Assembly (NCBI RefSeq): GCF_036924525.1
Contig: NZ_JAZHRU010000001.1
Coordinates: 4,307,001 to 4,371,000 of the forward strand
DNA from: Bradyrhizobium sp. AZCC 1719
GTDB lineage: Bacteria > Pseudomonadota > Alphaproteobacteria > Rhizobiales > Xanthobacteraceae
Reading direction: 5' to 3'
Length of the DNA stretch: 64,000 nucleotides
Part shown: piece after piece, positions 25,903-34,567 of the stretch
Layout of the letters: the number at the start of each line of letters is the position of its first letter
Numbering within the stretch: position 1 is the first letter of the stretch
The notes under the pieces: model-generated
Told to the model about the DNA's origin: nothing
Databases searched by the model: none
What the model saw: only the letters and a program-made list of their open reading frames with translations
Position numbers and translations under genes: made by a program

Positions 25903-26682
25903 TTAGAAGCCGGGCGGCAACGGCGCCTTCAGCCACTTCTCCGACAGTTTTCCGATCTCGCCCGATGCCTTCGCCTTGGTGATGATCTCGTTGACCTTGG
26001 CGAGCAGCGCCGGCTCGTTCTTGTTGAGTCCGACATAGCAGGGGCTGTCCTTGATCACGAACTTCAAGGTCGGCGCGCGGGCAGGGACCTTTTCGGCGAT
26101 CGCAGCCGCGACCGTGTTGCCGGTGGCGATCAGATCGACCTGGCCGGACACGAAGGCCGCGATGGTGGCGTTGTTGTCCTCGAAGCGCTTGATGGTCGCG
26201 TCCGGCGGCGCCGAGGCGGTCAGCGCCTGCTCCTCGATCGCGCCGCGGGTGGCGCCGATGGTCTTGCCCTTGAGATCGGCCACGCTCGCAACTGTGATCG
26301 CCTTGGTGCCGAACACGCCTGAGAAGAACGGCGCATAGGCGATCGAGAAGTCGATGACCTTTTCGCGCTCCTCGTTCTTGCCGAGGCTGGAAATCACCAG
26401 GTCGGCCTTGTTGGTCTGCAAATAGGGAATGCGGTTGGCGCTGGTCACCGGAATGATTTCGGTCTTCACCCCGAGTTCCTTGCCGATCAGGTTGGCCATG
26501 TCGATGTCGTAGCCCTGCGGCTTGAGATCGAGCCCGGCGGAACCGAACGGCGCAAAATCCTGCGGCACGGCGATCTTGATCACCTTGGACTTCATGATCG
26601 AATCGAGGGCGTCGGCATGGGCCTGCGTCGCCACCGCGGCAGTGGAAATTGCGGCGGCAAGCATCAATCTCTTGAACAGCAT
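25903..26682 (-). CDS. Polar amino acid ABC transporter substrate-binding protein
   Basis: The 259-aa periplasmic protein (SBP_bac_3 family) captures amino acids for the transporter. A signal peptide (1-24, MLFKRLMLAAAISTAAVATQA) precedes KIAVPQDFAPFGSAGLD and the family blocks GYDIDMANLIGKELG and FEDNNATIAAFVSGQVDLIATG. The ATG at 26682 is preceded by a GGAG 12 bases upstream. It is the first gene of the operon. I cannot tell the ligand; the absence of basic or acidic clues leaves a general polar amino acid. Confidence 0.95.
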   Translation of the reverse strand: MLFKRLMLAAAISTAAVATQAHADALDSIMKSKVIKIAVPQDFAPFGSAGLDLKPQGYDIDMANLIGKELGVKTEIIPVTSANRIPYLQTNKADLVISSLGKNEEREKVIDFSIAYAPFFSGVFGTKAITVASVADLKGKTIGATRGAIEEQALTASAPPDATIKRFEDNNATIAAFVSGQVDLIATGNTVAAAIAEKVPARAPTLKFVIKDSPCYVGLNKNEPALLAKVNEIITKAKASGEIGKLSEKWLKAPLPPGF

Positions 26683-26912
26683 ACTTGGGATCTCCGAGGT
26701 TACGGCGAATACGCGCCTCCGAGATTTTCTCTCGGTGCGTCTCATTCAGCGGATGTGGCCCGGCTCCACGTCTTGGTTCGACCCTGCCTGACGCCTCGCA
26801 TTTAGGCAATCCTTGGCCGTGCTTTTTTTGGAGGCTTTTGTGGGTCGATTTCGAGCATGATCACGCGACCATGCGTTGGGCTGCAGCGTTCGACATACCC
26901 GACGGTTCGTGA

Positions 26913-27467
26913 CTACCGCAGGCCCTCATACACCATGAAGCCGCGCGCGATCGCGAGCTTGCGCAAGGCGCGCGGGACGAATTTTTGCGGCCGATGCAGA
27001 TAGCGCCACGACGTCACCTTGAAATCCCTGATCGTGCCGAGATCGCTTTCGAACGGCGCCAGCAATCCGGTCAGGCTGATCGGCGCATGCGCGCGGTTGT
27101 TGAAAGGCAGCAGCAGCAACTCCAGATGCGCCGTCGTACCATCTTGCGAAGTCGCGGTGATGCCGGCAATCGCCGCCAGCATTTCTTCGGCGACGTAGCA
27201 GATGATGTCCTCGATCTCGCGGCGGCTGTCCGGAGTGAACAGCGCCGAGAAACTCGTGTCCTTCATGTCGCGGCCGAGCAGGGCGCAGACCCGCGTTCCG
27301 GCGACACGAAACGGATAGCCGGCCTCGTTGTCGTAGGACAGCACGAAGATGTCGCCGAGCAGCTCGCGCACCGCGCCGGGTTCGATCTCGCTACGGTCCG
27401 GTGCCCGCGCGTCGCCGCGTTTCGCGTCCCAATAGGCGAAGAACTCGCGGCTCGATGGGTGTTTCAT
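26913..27467 (-). CDS. PAS-domain protein (alphaproteobacterial PAS_5 type)
   Basis: The 184-aa cytoplasmic protein begins MKHPSSREFFAYWDAKRG, followed by DRSEIEPGAVRELLGDIFVL and RVAGTRVCALLGRDMK. This is the PAS-like (DUF1457) group found in many alphaproteobacteria, sometimes regulating cell cycle or motility. It has no output domain. The ATG at 27467 has an AAAGG eight bases upstream. A perfect CtrA-type box lies 150 bases upstream, shared with the opposite-strand RNA candidate. Confidence 0.8.
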   Translation of the reverse strand: MKHPSSREFFAYWDAKRGDARAPDRSEIEPGAVRELLGDIFVLSYDNEAGYPFRVAGTRVCALLGRDMKDTSFSALFTPDSRREIEDIICYVAEEMLAAIAGITATSQDGTTAHLELLLLPFNNRAHAPISLTGLLAPFESDLGTIRDFKVTSWRYLHRPQKFVPRALRKLAIARGFMVYEGLR

Positions 27468-27612
27468 GCTTACCTTTCCCCGGCTTGCCTTGGCGGGACA
27501 CATCTGTCCCGCTTTTGCGCAACACGCCTTCCCTTGTTCGTTGTGCAGGACAGGCTGTGCAGCGTCCATGCCGGGGACGCGATTTGGCCGCGTGGGGCGC
27601 GGCTTTGCGTTG

Positions 27613-27628
27613 TTAACGTTAAATTAAC
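27613..27628. promoter_or_regulatory. Perfect two-way CtrA-type box TTAA-N7-TTAAC
   Basis: An exact TTAACGTTAAATTAAC reads as TTAA-N7-TTAAC on both strands. It is the best-formed CtrA box in the window and sits between the divergent PAS gene (start 27467) and the RNA candidate beginning near 27645. Confidence 0.65.
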
Positions 27629-27644
27629 TATGCGGTTGGCGGTG

Positions 27645-27835
27645 GTGCTGCGCCGCGCGTAATGTGGAACGCATCAGGCGGCGCCGACTTATCTGTCCGG
27701 CGCGGTTGGTACACAGGTGGTGTCAAACAGTTTGGTCATCGCGCGGGGAGGGGCGGGGATGTGATCCCGGCTCCGGGCGCGAAAAGGCCAGCAAGACAAG
27801 GGAGGACGTTCTCAGCGTCCTCCCTTTTTCTTTTT
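27645..27835 (+). ncRNA. Candidate small RNA ending in a strong terminator
   Basis: No plus-strand gene lies upstream, yet a textbook plus-strand terminator ends at 27835. A CtrA-type box stands at 27613-27628, giving a transcript of about 170-190 nt. The body carries a G-rich core (GGGGAGGGGCGGGG at 27745-27758) followed immediately by ATGTGA. The 5' end is a guess. A leader for the rhomboid gene is unlikely because the terminator and a palindromic repeat intervene. Confidence 0.5.
27798..27835 (+). terminator. Strong Rho-independent terminator
   Basis: A perfect 11-base stem (27798-27808 with 27816-27826) and a seven-base loop are followed by TTTTTCTTTTT. On the minus strand there is no T-run, so it acts on plus-strand transcription only. 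Confidence 0.93.
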
Positions 27836-27842
27836 GCAGTCT

Positions 27843-27956
27843 CGTGTCCCGGACGCGGCGCAGCGCCTCTTGGCGGTGCGACGCAGAGCCGGGATCCACT
27901 GCAGCCGCTGGGTCCCGGCTCTGCGTCGCGTCACTCCGCGCCGCGTCCGGGACACG
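27843..27956. repeat. Long palindromic repeat, family B
   Basis: Perfect 19-base ends (27843-27861 with 27938-27956) and a perfect 17-base inner pair (27878-27894 with 27913-27929) make it almost wholly self-complementary. It is a non-coding repeat unit of 114 bases, consistent with the palindromes frequent in this genus. Confidence 0.9.
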
Positions 27957-28049
27957 GGAATAGCTGCGATTGTGCACTTGCACAGGGCGGGTAAAGCCGC
28001 CTATCTGGGCCCATACGACTCGAAGCCGCCAGCTAAGGTCCTGGACCCC

Positions 28050-28847
28050 TTGGAATCCCAGTCTTACTCATCCCCGGTCGAGCCGCCGGACGCCCCGCAC
28101 GAGCCGATCTTGACGCTACCGGGCGCGCTCACGGCCTATATCGCGCTGATCGCTGCGATTCATTTGCGGGTGCTGCTGCCGGTTGAGCTGGAGAACTGGA
28201 CCATCGACGTCTTCGGCTTCATTCCGAAGCGCTACGACTCCACCTTACTCAACATCACCTTTCCCGGCGGGGACGGCGCCAAGGTATGGACCTTCGTCAC
28301 CTATTCGCTGCTGCATGCCAATCTCAGCCATATCGGCTTCAACCTGTTGTGGCTGTTGCCGTTCGGCAGCGCGCTGGCGCGCCGGTTCGGTGCCGTCAGG
28401 TTCTTCGTCTTCATGGCGGTGACGGCCGCGGCGGGCGCCCTGGCGCATCTCGTCACCCATGAACACGCGATCGCACCGATGATCGGCGCCTCGGCCTCGG
28501 TATCCGGCGCGATGGCCGCCGCTATCCGCTTTGCCTTCGTGCGGGGAAGTTTTCTTTCGTTCCACCGGGGCGATGCGGATGCCGCGGCGAAGGTTCCGGC
28601 GCTGTCGCTTTCCCGGGCGTTGCGCAACGCGCGCGTGCTCGGATTTCTGGCGGTGTGGTTCGGCGTCAACATCATCTTCGGCCTCGGATCAATCTCGATC
28701 GGCGCAGAAGGCGCCAGTGTTGCCTGGCAGGCGCATATCGGCGGATTTCTCGCCGGCCTGATGCTGTTTTCGCTGTTCGATCCGGTACCGCGTGCGACGC
28801 CGCATGCCGCAGATGCTTCATGGCCGGACGAATCTGGCCGCGTCTGA
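28050..28847 (+). CDS. Rhomboid family intramembrane serine protease
   Basis: The roughly 265-aa polytopic protein has an N-terminal cytoplasmic stretch and about six helices. The catalytic Ser is in GASASVSGAMAA (about 152), and the partner His in VAWQAHIGGFLAGLM (about 227). Upstream WTFVTYSLLHANLSHIGFNLLWLLPFGS matches the HxxxN region of rhomboids. The start is uncertain. A TTG at 28050 with AAGG upstream is used, but a GTG at 27972 and a TTG at 27978 are in frame just after the repeat. Rhomboids cleave single-pass membrane substrates; the target here is unknown. Confidence 0.9.
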   Translation: MESQSYSSPVEPPDAPHEPILTLPGALTAYIALIAAIHLRVLLPVELENWTIDVFGFIPKRYDSTLLNITFPGGDGAKVWTFVTYSLLHANLSHIGFNLLWLLPFGSALARRFGAVRFFVFMAVTAAAGALAHLVTHEHAIAPMIGASASVSGAMAAAIRFAFVRGSFLSFHRGDADAAAKVPALSLSRALRNARVLGFLAVWFGVNIIFGLGSISIGAEGASVAWQAHIGGFLAGLMLFSLFDPVPRATPHAADASWPDESGRV

Positions 28848-29035
28848 TCGCCGCTTGCGGCGAGGGGCGATTTCATTCATCATCCGCACTGGTTGTAACG
28901 CAAGCCAATGCCGCTGCCATCGATGACAGCCGCGCTTGCAAACCGCGCCCTGAAACGAAACCGGCGCGGAACTGTTGATTGAAGCTCACGAACAAGTCGG
29001 GCCCCTTGGGCACCAACGGATTCAGGGAGGCGACA

Positions 29036-29464
29036 ATGACGGTACGTTCAATTCTCGACACCAAGGGCCATCAGATCATGAGCATCGAGCCGGATGCCAA
29101 GCTTTCGGCCGCGATCAAGATCCTTGGCGACCGCAAGATCGGCGCCGTGCTGGTGATGAACCAGGGACGCGTGGAGGGGATCCTTTCGGAGCGCGATATT
29201 GTCCGCGTGTTGGGCGAGCGCGGCGCCAGGGTGCTCGAGGAGCCGGTCAGCGAGGTCATGACGAGCAAGGTCGTGAGTTGCCGGCAGTCCGACACCGTCG
29301 CGGGGATCATGGAAATGATGACGCTCGGCAAGTTCAGGCATCTGCCCGTTATCGAGGACGGCAAGGTGGTTGGCCTGATATCGATCGGCGACATCGTCAA
29401 GCGCCGTGTCCAGGAATATGAGGCCGAGCAGGAAGCGCTACGCGACTACATCAAGACGGCGTGA
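29036..29464 (+). CDS. CBS-domain protein
   Basis: The 142-aa protein has a pair of CBS motifs. One begins at about residue 8 (RSILDTKGHQIMSIEPDAKLSAAIKILGD...SERDIVR) and the other at about 77 (VSEVMTSKVVSCRQSDTVAGIMEMM...GLISIGDIVKR). Paired CBS units bind adenine nucleotides and usually gate another protein. The start has an AGGGAGG six bases upstream, a strong site. No obvious partner enzyme is adjacent. The family is common in alphaproteobacteria as stand-alone proteins. Confidence 0.92.
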   Translation: MTVRSILDTKGHQIMSIEPDAKLSAAIKILGDRKIGAVLVMNQGRVEGILSERDIVRVLGERGARVLEEPVSEVMTSKVVSCRQSDTVAGIMEMMTLGKFRHLPVIEDGKVVGLISIGDIVKRRVQEYEAEQEALRDYIKTA

Positions 29465-29504
29465 GCTTGTTTCGACCCGCTTTCTTGGCGTGAACCGGTG
29501 ACCA

Positions 29505-29525
29505 CCCTCGGATCGCGTCCGAGGG
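29505..29525. repeat. Hairpin between CBS and patatin genes
   Basis: CCCTCGGA (29505-29512) and TCCGAGGG (29518-29525) form an 8-base stem with a five-base loop. It sits beside a GAACCGGTG segment like the core of the repeat at 25841. No T-run follows. It lies in the 85-base tail-to-tail gap between the two genes. Confidence 0.6.
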
Positions 29526-29549
29526 GATGCTTGGCTTGAGAACGTTACG

Positions 29550-30605
29550 CTATTCCTTGTCGGGCTTTTCGAGCGCCTTCTCGGCGTCGATCTGCGGCGG
29601 CGCCAGGATATGGATCGCCTCCTGGATCGAGTCGATCGCCCGCTCGGCCGCTTTCACGCCGTGGGCGATCAGATCGTCAGCACGATGAAAATCGAACCAG
29701 CCGATCTTGCCGACGCGGGGCGAGATCAGGAGGTCTGGCGGATCGCCGGCAAGCCGAGCGCGGGTGATGCGGTCCTGCATGATGTTGAAGGCATCGACCA
29801 TGACCGAGGAGATGCCCGGCCGTCCGCCGCCACCGAAGAATTCACGCTTCATCGTGCGCTCGGCGGAGAAGAACTTTCCGATGCCGCGTTTGCGCGGCTC
29901 GGGTTCGGGTAGCGCTTCCGGCATCACCGATACCGAAACGCCAGCCGTCGGGCCGTGGGAATAGATCGTCGTGGAGTGCGCGAAGACATCGCTGGAGAGA
30001 TTGGCAGCGATCACGATTTCCGCGCCGAGCGCGCGGGCCGCCGACACCGGCACCGGATTGACCAGGGCGCCGTCGACCAGCCAGCGGTCGCCAACCAGGA
30101 TCGGCGAGAATATTCCCGGCAGCGCGTAAGAGGCGCGCATCGCGTCCACCATTGGGCCATGGGTCAGCCAGATTTCGTGGCCGGTGCGCACTTCGGTTGC
30201 GACGGTGGCAAATTTCACCGGCAGATCCTCGATCAGGCTTTGGCCGAGCGCCGCCTCTAGTTGGGCCGCAAGCTTGGCGCCGCCGATCAGCCCCGAGCCG
30301 TTCAGGCGGATATCGAGATAGGAGAGGACCGTTCGCGGCTGCAGGCTGCGCGCCCATTCCTCCAGCGTGTCGAGATGTCCGGCAGCAAAAGCGCCGCCGA
30401 CCACGGCGCCGATCGAAGTTCCCACCACGACGTTGGGCATGATTCCGTGAGCCACCAGCGTCCGGACGATGCCGATATGGGCAAAGCCGCGTGCGGCGCC
30501 GCCACCCAGCGCCAGTCCGATCACCGGCCGGCGGATACTGCCGAGCCCTACCTTATCGTCAGCACCGGAGCCTTTTTGGCCGCGGCCCATCCAGCTATCC
30601 AACAC
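29550..30605 (-). CDS. Patatin-like phospholipase family protein
   Basis: The 351-aa protein has the patatin catalytic dyad. The oxyanion loop GGGAARGFAHIG (about 34-45) precedes the nucleophile GTSIG with Ser64. The acid residue is Asp178 in VDGALVNP. A long C-terminal helical region follows. The protein may hydrolyse phospholipids or lyso-lipids; NTE/RssA-like bacterial members have broad esterase activity. A GTG at 30605 is chosen because a GGAGGG lies 6 bases upstream; an ATG five codons later is possible. It lacks a signal peptide. Confidence 0.9.
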   Translation of the reverse strand: MLDSWMGRGQKGSGADDKVGLGSIRRPVIGLALGGGAARGFAHIGIVRTLVAHGIMPNVVVGTSIGAVVGGAFAAGHLDTLEEWARSLQPRTVLSYLDIRLNGSGLIGGAKLAAQLEAALGQSLIEDLPVKFATVATEVRTGHEIWLTHGPMVDAMRASYALPGIFSPILVGDRWLVDGALVNPVPVSAARALGAEIVIAANLSSDVFAHSTTIYSHGPTAGVSVSVMPEALPEPEPRKRGIGKFFSAERTMKREFFGGGGRPGISSVMVDAFNIMQDRITRARLAGDPPDLLISPRVGKIGWFDFHRADDLIAHGVKAAERAIDSIQEAIHILAPPQIDAEKALEKPDKE

Positions 30606-30835
30606 GCAAGCCCTCCGGCTTCAACGATAACCGCCGCGGCGCGGCCGCGCCAGAATTGTCCATTCCAATTCCGGATGCATGGTTTATGCCCGGCGAATGC
30701 CGGCCTAGGCAGGGAATGTGACTGGACCACGACCGCTGGATTAACATTGGGTCCCGGTGCGGGTTCCGCCAGCTAGCGCCGCTCGCCAAACTTCGGCCAC
30801 GAAGGCTTGAATTTGCCGCGTTTTAAGTGAAAAGC

Positions 30836-31915
30836 ATGGCGATGATTTCGGGCGGCAACGGTATCGTAAGATATGGGCGGGGCAGATGGCCTTTCCCGGC
30901 GCTGGCGGTCGCCTTCATGCTGGTTGCTTTGCATCCGGCCCCGGTCTCGGCCCAGTGGTTCTCGGCTCGCCCGCCTCCGGTGCCGCCCGCCGTGGTTCCA
31001 GACGCCCAGACCGGGCCTGCCATGAATCTGGCGCCGCCATCGGGGACGGGCGCGATTCCACCGCTTCCCGCGCCGCTGAACCAGCCGACCATCGTTCAGC
31101 CACAAGTCACCACCGTGCCGCCGGTGGTGCCGCCGCCGGGTGCTGCGACCGCAGGTCAGGCGGTGCTGTCGCTGACGGCGCGCTACGGCAAGGATCTGCC
31201 TGTTATCAACGGCGGGCTGGTGTGGCGGGTATTTGCCGACAAGCCCGACGATACCGGCACGTTCAAGCTGATTCGCGAGGAGCGCGGCGCGACCCCGAAC
31301 ATCGTGCTGCCGCCCGGCAATTACGTCGTCCATGTCGCTCTCGGCCTGGTCAGCGCGGTGCGGGCGGTGAGCCTGAAAGCCGAGACGGACCGCGTGGCTT
31401 TCGTGCTTCCGGCCGGCGGACTGCGCATCGAGGGGCGCGTCGGCACCAGCAAGATTCCCCCCAACCAGATCTCGTTCGCGATCTACAAGGGCAGCCAATT
31501 CGAAGGCTCCGAACGCACCCCGCTGCTCCCGAACGTCGCTGCGGGCGACGTCGCGCTGCTGCCGGAGGGCACCTACTACATCATCTCCAACTATGGCGAT
31601 GCCAATTCGGTGGTGCGCTCCGACATCCGCGTCCAGGCCGGCAAGCTCACGGACGTGACCGTCTCCCACCGCGCGGCGGTGATTACGCTGAAGCTGGTCA
31701 GCGACAGGGGCGGCGAGGCGCTCGCCAACACCGCATGGTCGGTGATCACGCCGGGCGGCGACGTCATCAAGGAATCGATCGGCGCGTTTCCGCGTGTGGT
31801 GCTGTCCGAAGGCGAGTACCGGGCGATTGCCAAGAACGAAGGCAAGGTGTTCGAGCGCTCCTTCAACGTCGTCAACGGCGTTGACGGCGAGGTCGAGGTC
31901 GTGGCGCCGCGCTGA
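30836..31915 (+). CDS. Secreted Pro-rich protein with beta-sandwich repeats
   Basis: The 359-aa protein has a signal peptide (about 1-37, ending APVSAQW) and a Pro/Val-rich linker (PPVPPAVVP, TTVPPVVPPP). A domain built of beta-rich repeats follows: VNGGLVWRVFADKPDD, LPPGNYVVHVALGLV, LPEGTYYIISNYGDANSVV and LSEGEYRAIAKNEGKVFERSF. The repeated 'L-P-x-G-x-Y' pattern resembles carboxypeptidase-regulatory-like or Cna-B-type folds. It starts at an ATG at 30836; an upstream GTG at 30827 is possible. It is probably periplasmic; no enzyme motif is seen. Confidence 0.78.
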   Translation: MAMISGGNGIVRYGRGRWPFPALAVAFMLVALHPAPVSAQWFSARPPPVPPAVVPDAQTGPAMNLAPPSGTGAIPPLPAPLNQPTIVQPQVTTVPPVVPPPGAATAGQAVLSLTARYGKDLPVINGGLVWRVFADKPDDTGTFKLIREERGATPNIVLPPGNYVVHVALGLVSAVRAVSLKAETDRVAFVLPAGGLRIEGRVGTSKIPPNQISFAIYKGSQFEGSERTPLLPNVAAGDVALLPEGTYYIISNYGDANSVVRSDIRVQAGKLTDVTVSHRAAVITLKLVSDRGGEALANTAWSVITPGGDVIKESIGAFPRVVLSEGEYRAIAKNEGKVFERSFNVVNGVDGEVEVVAPR

Positions 31916-32080
31916 CCGTTTGCGCGTTTGACTGTCATAGTCTCTAATGCCGACTAACCATCGCGCAACTTAAAACTGTCATAATCGCCATATCGGCGTA
32001 CCGCTGCCGCAATTTTTACACAGCCTTAAACCCGGCTGCATTGGATGCCCCGGGATTGAGTGCGCGTAGCGGGGCAGGTC

Positions 32081-34564
32081 ATGGTTGCGGCCAACAGATC
32101 GTCGAAAAAAACGTCAGAGAAATTCAACACCGAGATGTTCGCCGACGTCCCGGTCCTGAAACGCAAATGGCAGGCCGCATTGCGTCCGGGCGACAGGCTG
32201 CCACGCTATGAAGATGTCATGCTCGGCAGCCTCGGCCGGCTGGCGGATCACATCGTGCTGCTGCGGAACGACAACGACACGTTCGCTGTCTTGCATACCG
32301 GCCGCTACGTCCAGCAATGGCTGGCTGATGATCGCTGGGACATTTCCTTAAGTGCATTGCCGCCCGATTGCGCGACCGCGCTCGGCGAGGCGGCATCCAA
32401 CGCGCTGCAGAACGGTCGTCCGTACCTCGCCACGGCGCATTGCGTGCGCGATGGGCTGGTTCGGACCTATGACGTGCTTGCGCTGCCGACGTCGTCACGC
32501 TGGGGTACCACCCTGGTCGGCGCCTACGTCAACGAGCGCGACGCGCAAATCAACCTGCTGGACACGATCTTCTCCGCGACCGACGAGGGCATGCTGTCGC
32601 TGGCGGCTATTCGCGATGCGGACGGGCAGCCGTCCGATTTCCAGATCGTCCATCTCAATCAGGGCGCCGCGCGGCTGCTGCGGAAGTCGTCGACGGAATT
32701 GTTGTGGCGCAGGCTCGGTGCGGGCGGAAACCTGTTATGCGCGCCGGAGGTGACCGAGCGGCTGCGCGAAATCATCGCCAGCGGCAATGGTGGTCAGATC
32801 GAAATCAACAGCGAGGACCGCTGCCTGCGGTTGGGCGTGACGGCATTCGGCGACATGCTGTCGCTCACGGTTTCCGACGTCACGGCGTTGAAGCGGAGCG
32901 AGGTTTCATTCCGCCTGCTGTTCGACAACAATCCGATGCCGATGTGGGTGTTTGATGCCGAAACGACCCAGTTCCTGAACGTCAACGACGCGGCCGTACG
33001 GCATTATGGCTATCCCCGAGAAACCTTCCTGCAGATGCAACTTCGCCAAATCTGGCCGGAGGACGAATGGGCAAGCCACAGCCAGGCGCTGCAGCAAGTC
33101 GGCGATGTCTATAATTCGAGCCGCGACTGGCGGCATCTCAAGGCCGACGGCAGCGAAATCCATGTGCTGACATTTGGGCGGCGCGTCGCCTTCGACGGGC
33201 GTGACGGCTATCTGGTGGCCGTCGTCGACATCACCGAACGCCGCGCGGCGGAAGCGCGAATTGCCCACATGGCCCATCACGACGGCCTGACCAACCTGCC
33301 GAACCGCGACTTCTACCAGCAGCGCCTTCGCCAGGCGCTCGAACGGGCGGCGACCGGCAACCGGCGCGTGGCGGTGCTGTGCGTCGATCTCGACCTGTTC
33401 AAGAACGTCAACGATTCACTCGGCCATCCGATGGGAGACCGCCTGCTGAAGCAGGTGGCCGAGCGGCTGAAATCCGAAGTGCGTGGCGACAATCTCGCCG
33501 CGCGGCTTGGCGGTGACGAATTCGCCGTTGTGCTGGTCTCCGAGGTGTCGCCGAACGACGTGAGCGATTTCGCCGACCGGCTGATCGGCGTATTGAGCGC
33601 GCGCTATGACCTTGACAGCATCGAGGTGGTTGTCGGCGCCAGCGTCGGCATTGCGCTATCGCCCGGCGATGGCACGAGTTGCGAGGAATTGATGCGCAAC
33701 GCCGACATGGCGCTCTACCGGGCGAAGTCCGATGGCGGCGGCGTCCATCGCTTCTTCGAGCGCGAGATGGACCGCCAGGCACAGAAGCGCCGCGACATGG
33801 AGCGCGACCTGCGTCGCGCCTTCGCGAGCGGCGAATTCGAACTGCACTATCAGCCGCTGGTGGATATTGCGGCCAACCGCATCAGCGGGTTCGAATCGCT
33901 GTTGCGCTGGCGCAGTCCGGAAAAGGGCATGATCTCGCCGGCCGATTTCATTCCGGTCGCCGAGGATATCGGATTGATCGTGGCACTGGGCGAGTGGGTG
34001 CTGCGCGAGGCCTGTTCGGAGGCAGTGAACTGGCCGGATGACATCAAGGTCGCCGTCAACCTGTCGCCGGTCCAGTTCCGCAGCCGCAACCTGGTTCAGG
34101 CGGTAATTTCGGCGCTGGCGCATTCCGGCCTGTCGCCGCGCCGGCTCGAACTCGAGATCACCGAATCGGTCTTCCTGGCCGAAACCGAAGCCAATCTGGC
34201 GATCCTGCATCAGCTTCGCGAGCTCGGCGTCAGCATATCCATGGACGATTTCGGCACCGGATATTCGAGCCTGAGCTATCTCAGGAGCTTTCCCTTCGAC
34301 AAGATCAAGATCGACCGATCGTTCGTGAAGGACCTCGTCGAGCGTACCGATTGCGTTGCGATCGTACGCGCTATCTCCGGCCTCGGGCGCAGCCTGAACA
34401 TCACGACGACGGCGGAAGGCGTCGAGACCATGGACCAGCTCGACTGGCTGCGCGCCGAAGGCTGTAACGAGGTGCAGGGTTTTCTGTTCAGCGCAGCAAA
34501 GCCGGCATCCGAACTCGCCGCGTTATTGTCCGGGTTCGATAAGCGGGCTTCGAAGGCGGCGTGA
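32081..34564 (+). CDS. PAS-GGDEF-EAL cyclic-di-GMP enzyme
   Basis: The 827-aa cytoplasmic protein has N-terminal PAS-like sensing (about 20-390), then a diguanylate cyclase domain and a phosphodiesterase domain. The cyclase domain has its GGDEF motif intact at about residue 477-481. The phosphodiesterase domain reads ESL-LRW near residue 605, an accepted ExL variant, with DDFGTGYSSL and AEGVET also intact. It may make and break c-di-GMP or act mainly one way, and has no membrane helix. The ATG at 32081 is used over the GTG at 32060; GGGGCAGG lies a few bases upstream. It sits near other c-di-GMP-linked genes. Confidence 0.95.
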   Translation: MVAANRSSKKTSEKFNTEMFADVPVLKRKWQAALRPGDRLPRYEDVMLGSLGRLADHIVLLRNDNDTFAVLHTGRYVQQWLADDRWDISLSALPPDCATALGEAASNALQNGRPYLATAHCVRDGLVRTYDVLALPTSSRWGTTLVGAYVNERDAQINLLDTIFSATDEGMLSLAAIRDADGQPSDFQIVHLNQGAARLLRKSSTELLWRRLGAGGNLLCAPEVTERLREIIASGNGGQIEINSEDRCLRLGVTAFGDMLSLTVSDVTALKRSEVSFRLLFDNNPMPMWVFDAETTQFLNVNDAAVRHYGYPRETFLQMQLRQIWPEDEWASHSQALQQVGDVYNSSRDWRHLKADGSEIHVLTFGRRVAFDGRDGYLVAVVDITERRAAEARIAHMAHHDGLTNLPNRDFYQQRLRQALERAATGNRRVAVLCVDLDLFKNVNDSLGHPMGDRLLKQVAERLKSEVRGDNLAARLGGDEFAVVLVSEVSPNDVSDFADRLIGVLSARYDLDSIEVVVGASVGIALSPGDGTSCEELMRNADMALYRAKSDGGGVHRFFEREMDRQAQKRRDMERDLRRAFASGEFELHYQPLVDIAANRISGFESLLRWRSPEKGMISPADFIPVAEDIGLIVALGEWVLREACSEAVNWPDDIKVAVNLSPVQFRSRNLVQAVISALAHSGLSPRRLELEITESVFLAETEANLAILHQLRELGVSISMDDFGTGYSSLSYLRSFPFDKIKIDRSFVKDLVERTDCVAIVRAISGLGRSLNITTTAEGVETMDQLDWLRAEGCNEVQGFLFSAAKPASELAALLSGFDKRASKAA

Positions 34565-34567
34565 GCC

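Noticed and set aside
27834..28049. N-terminal extension of the rhomboid from 27834
   Set aside because: It reads through the palindromic repeat and the terminator T-run, so is unlikely to be translated.
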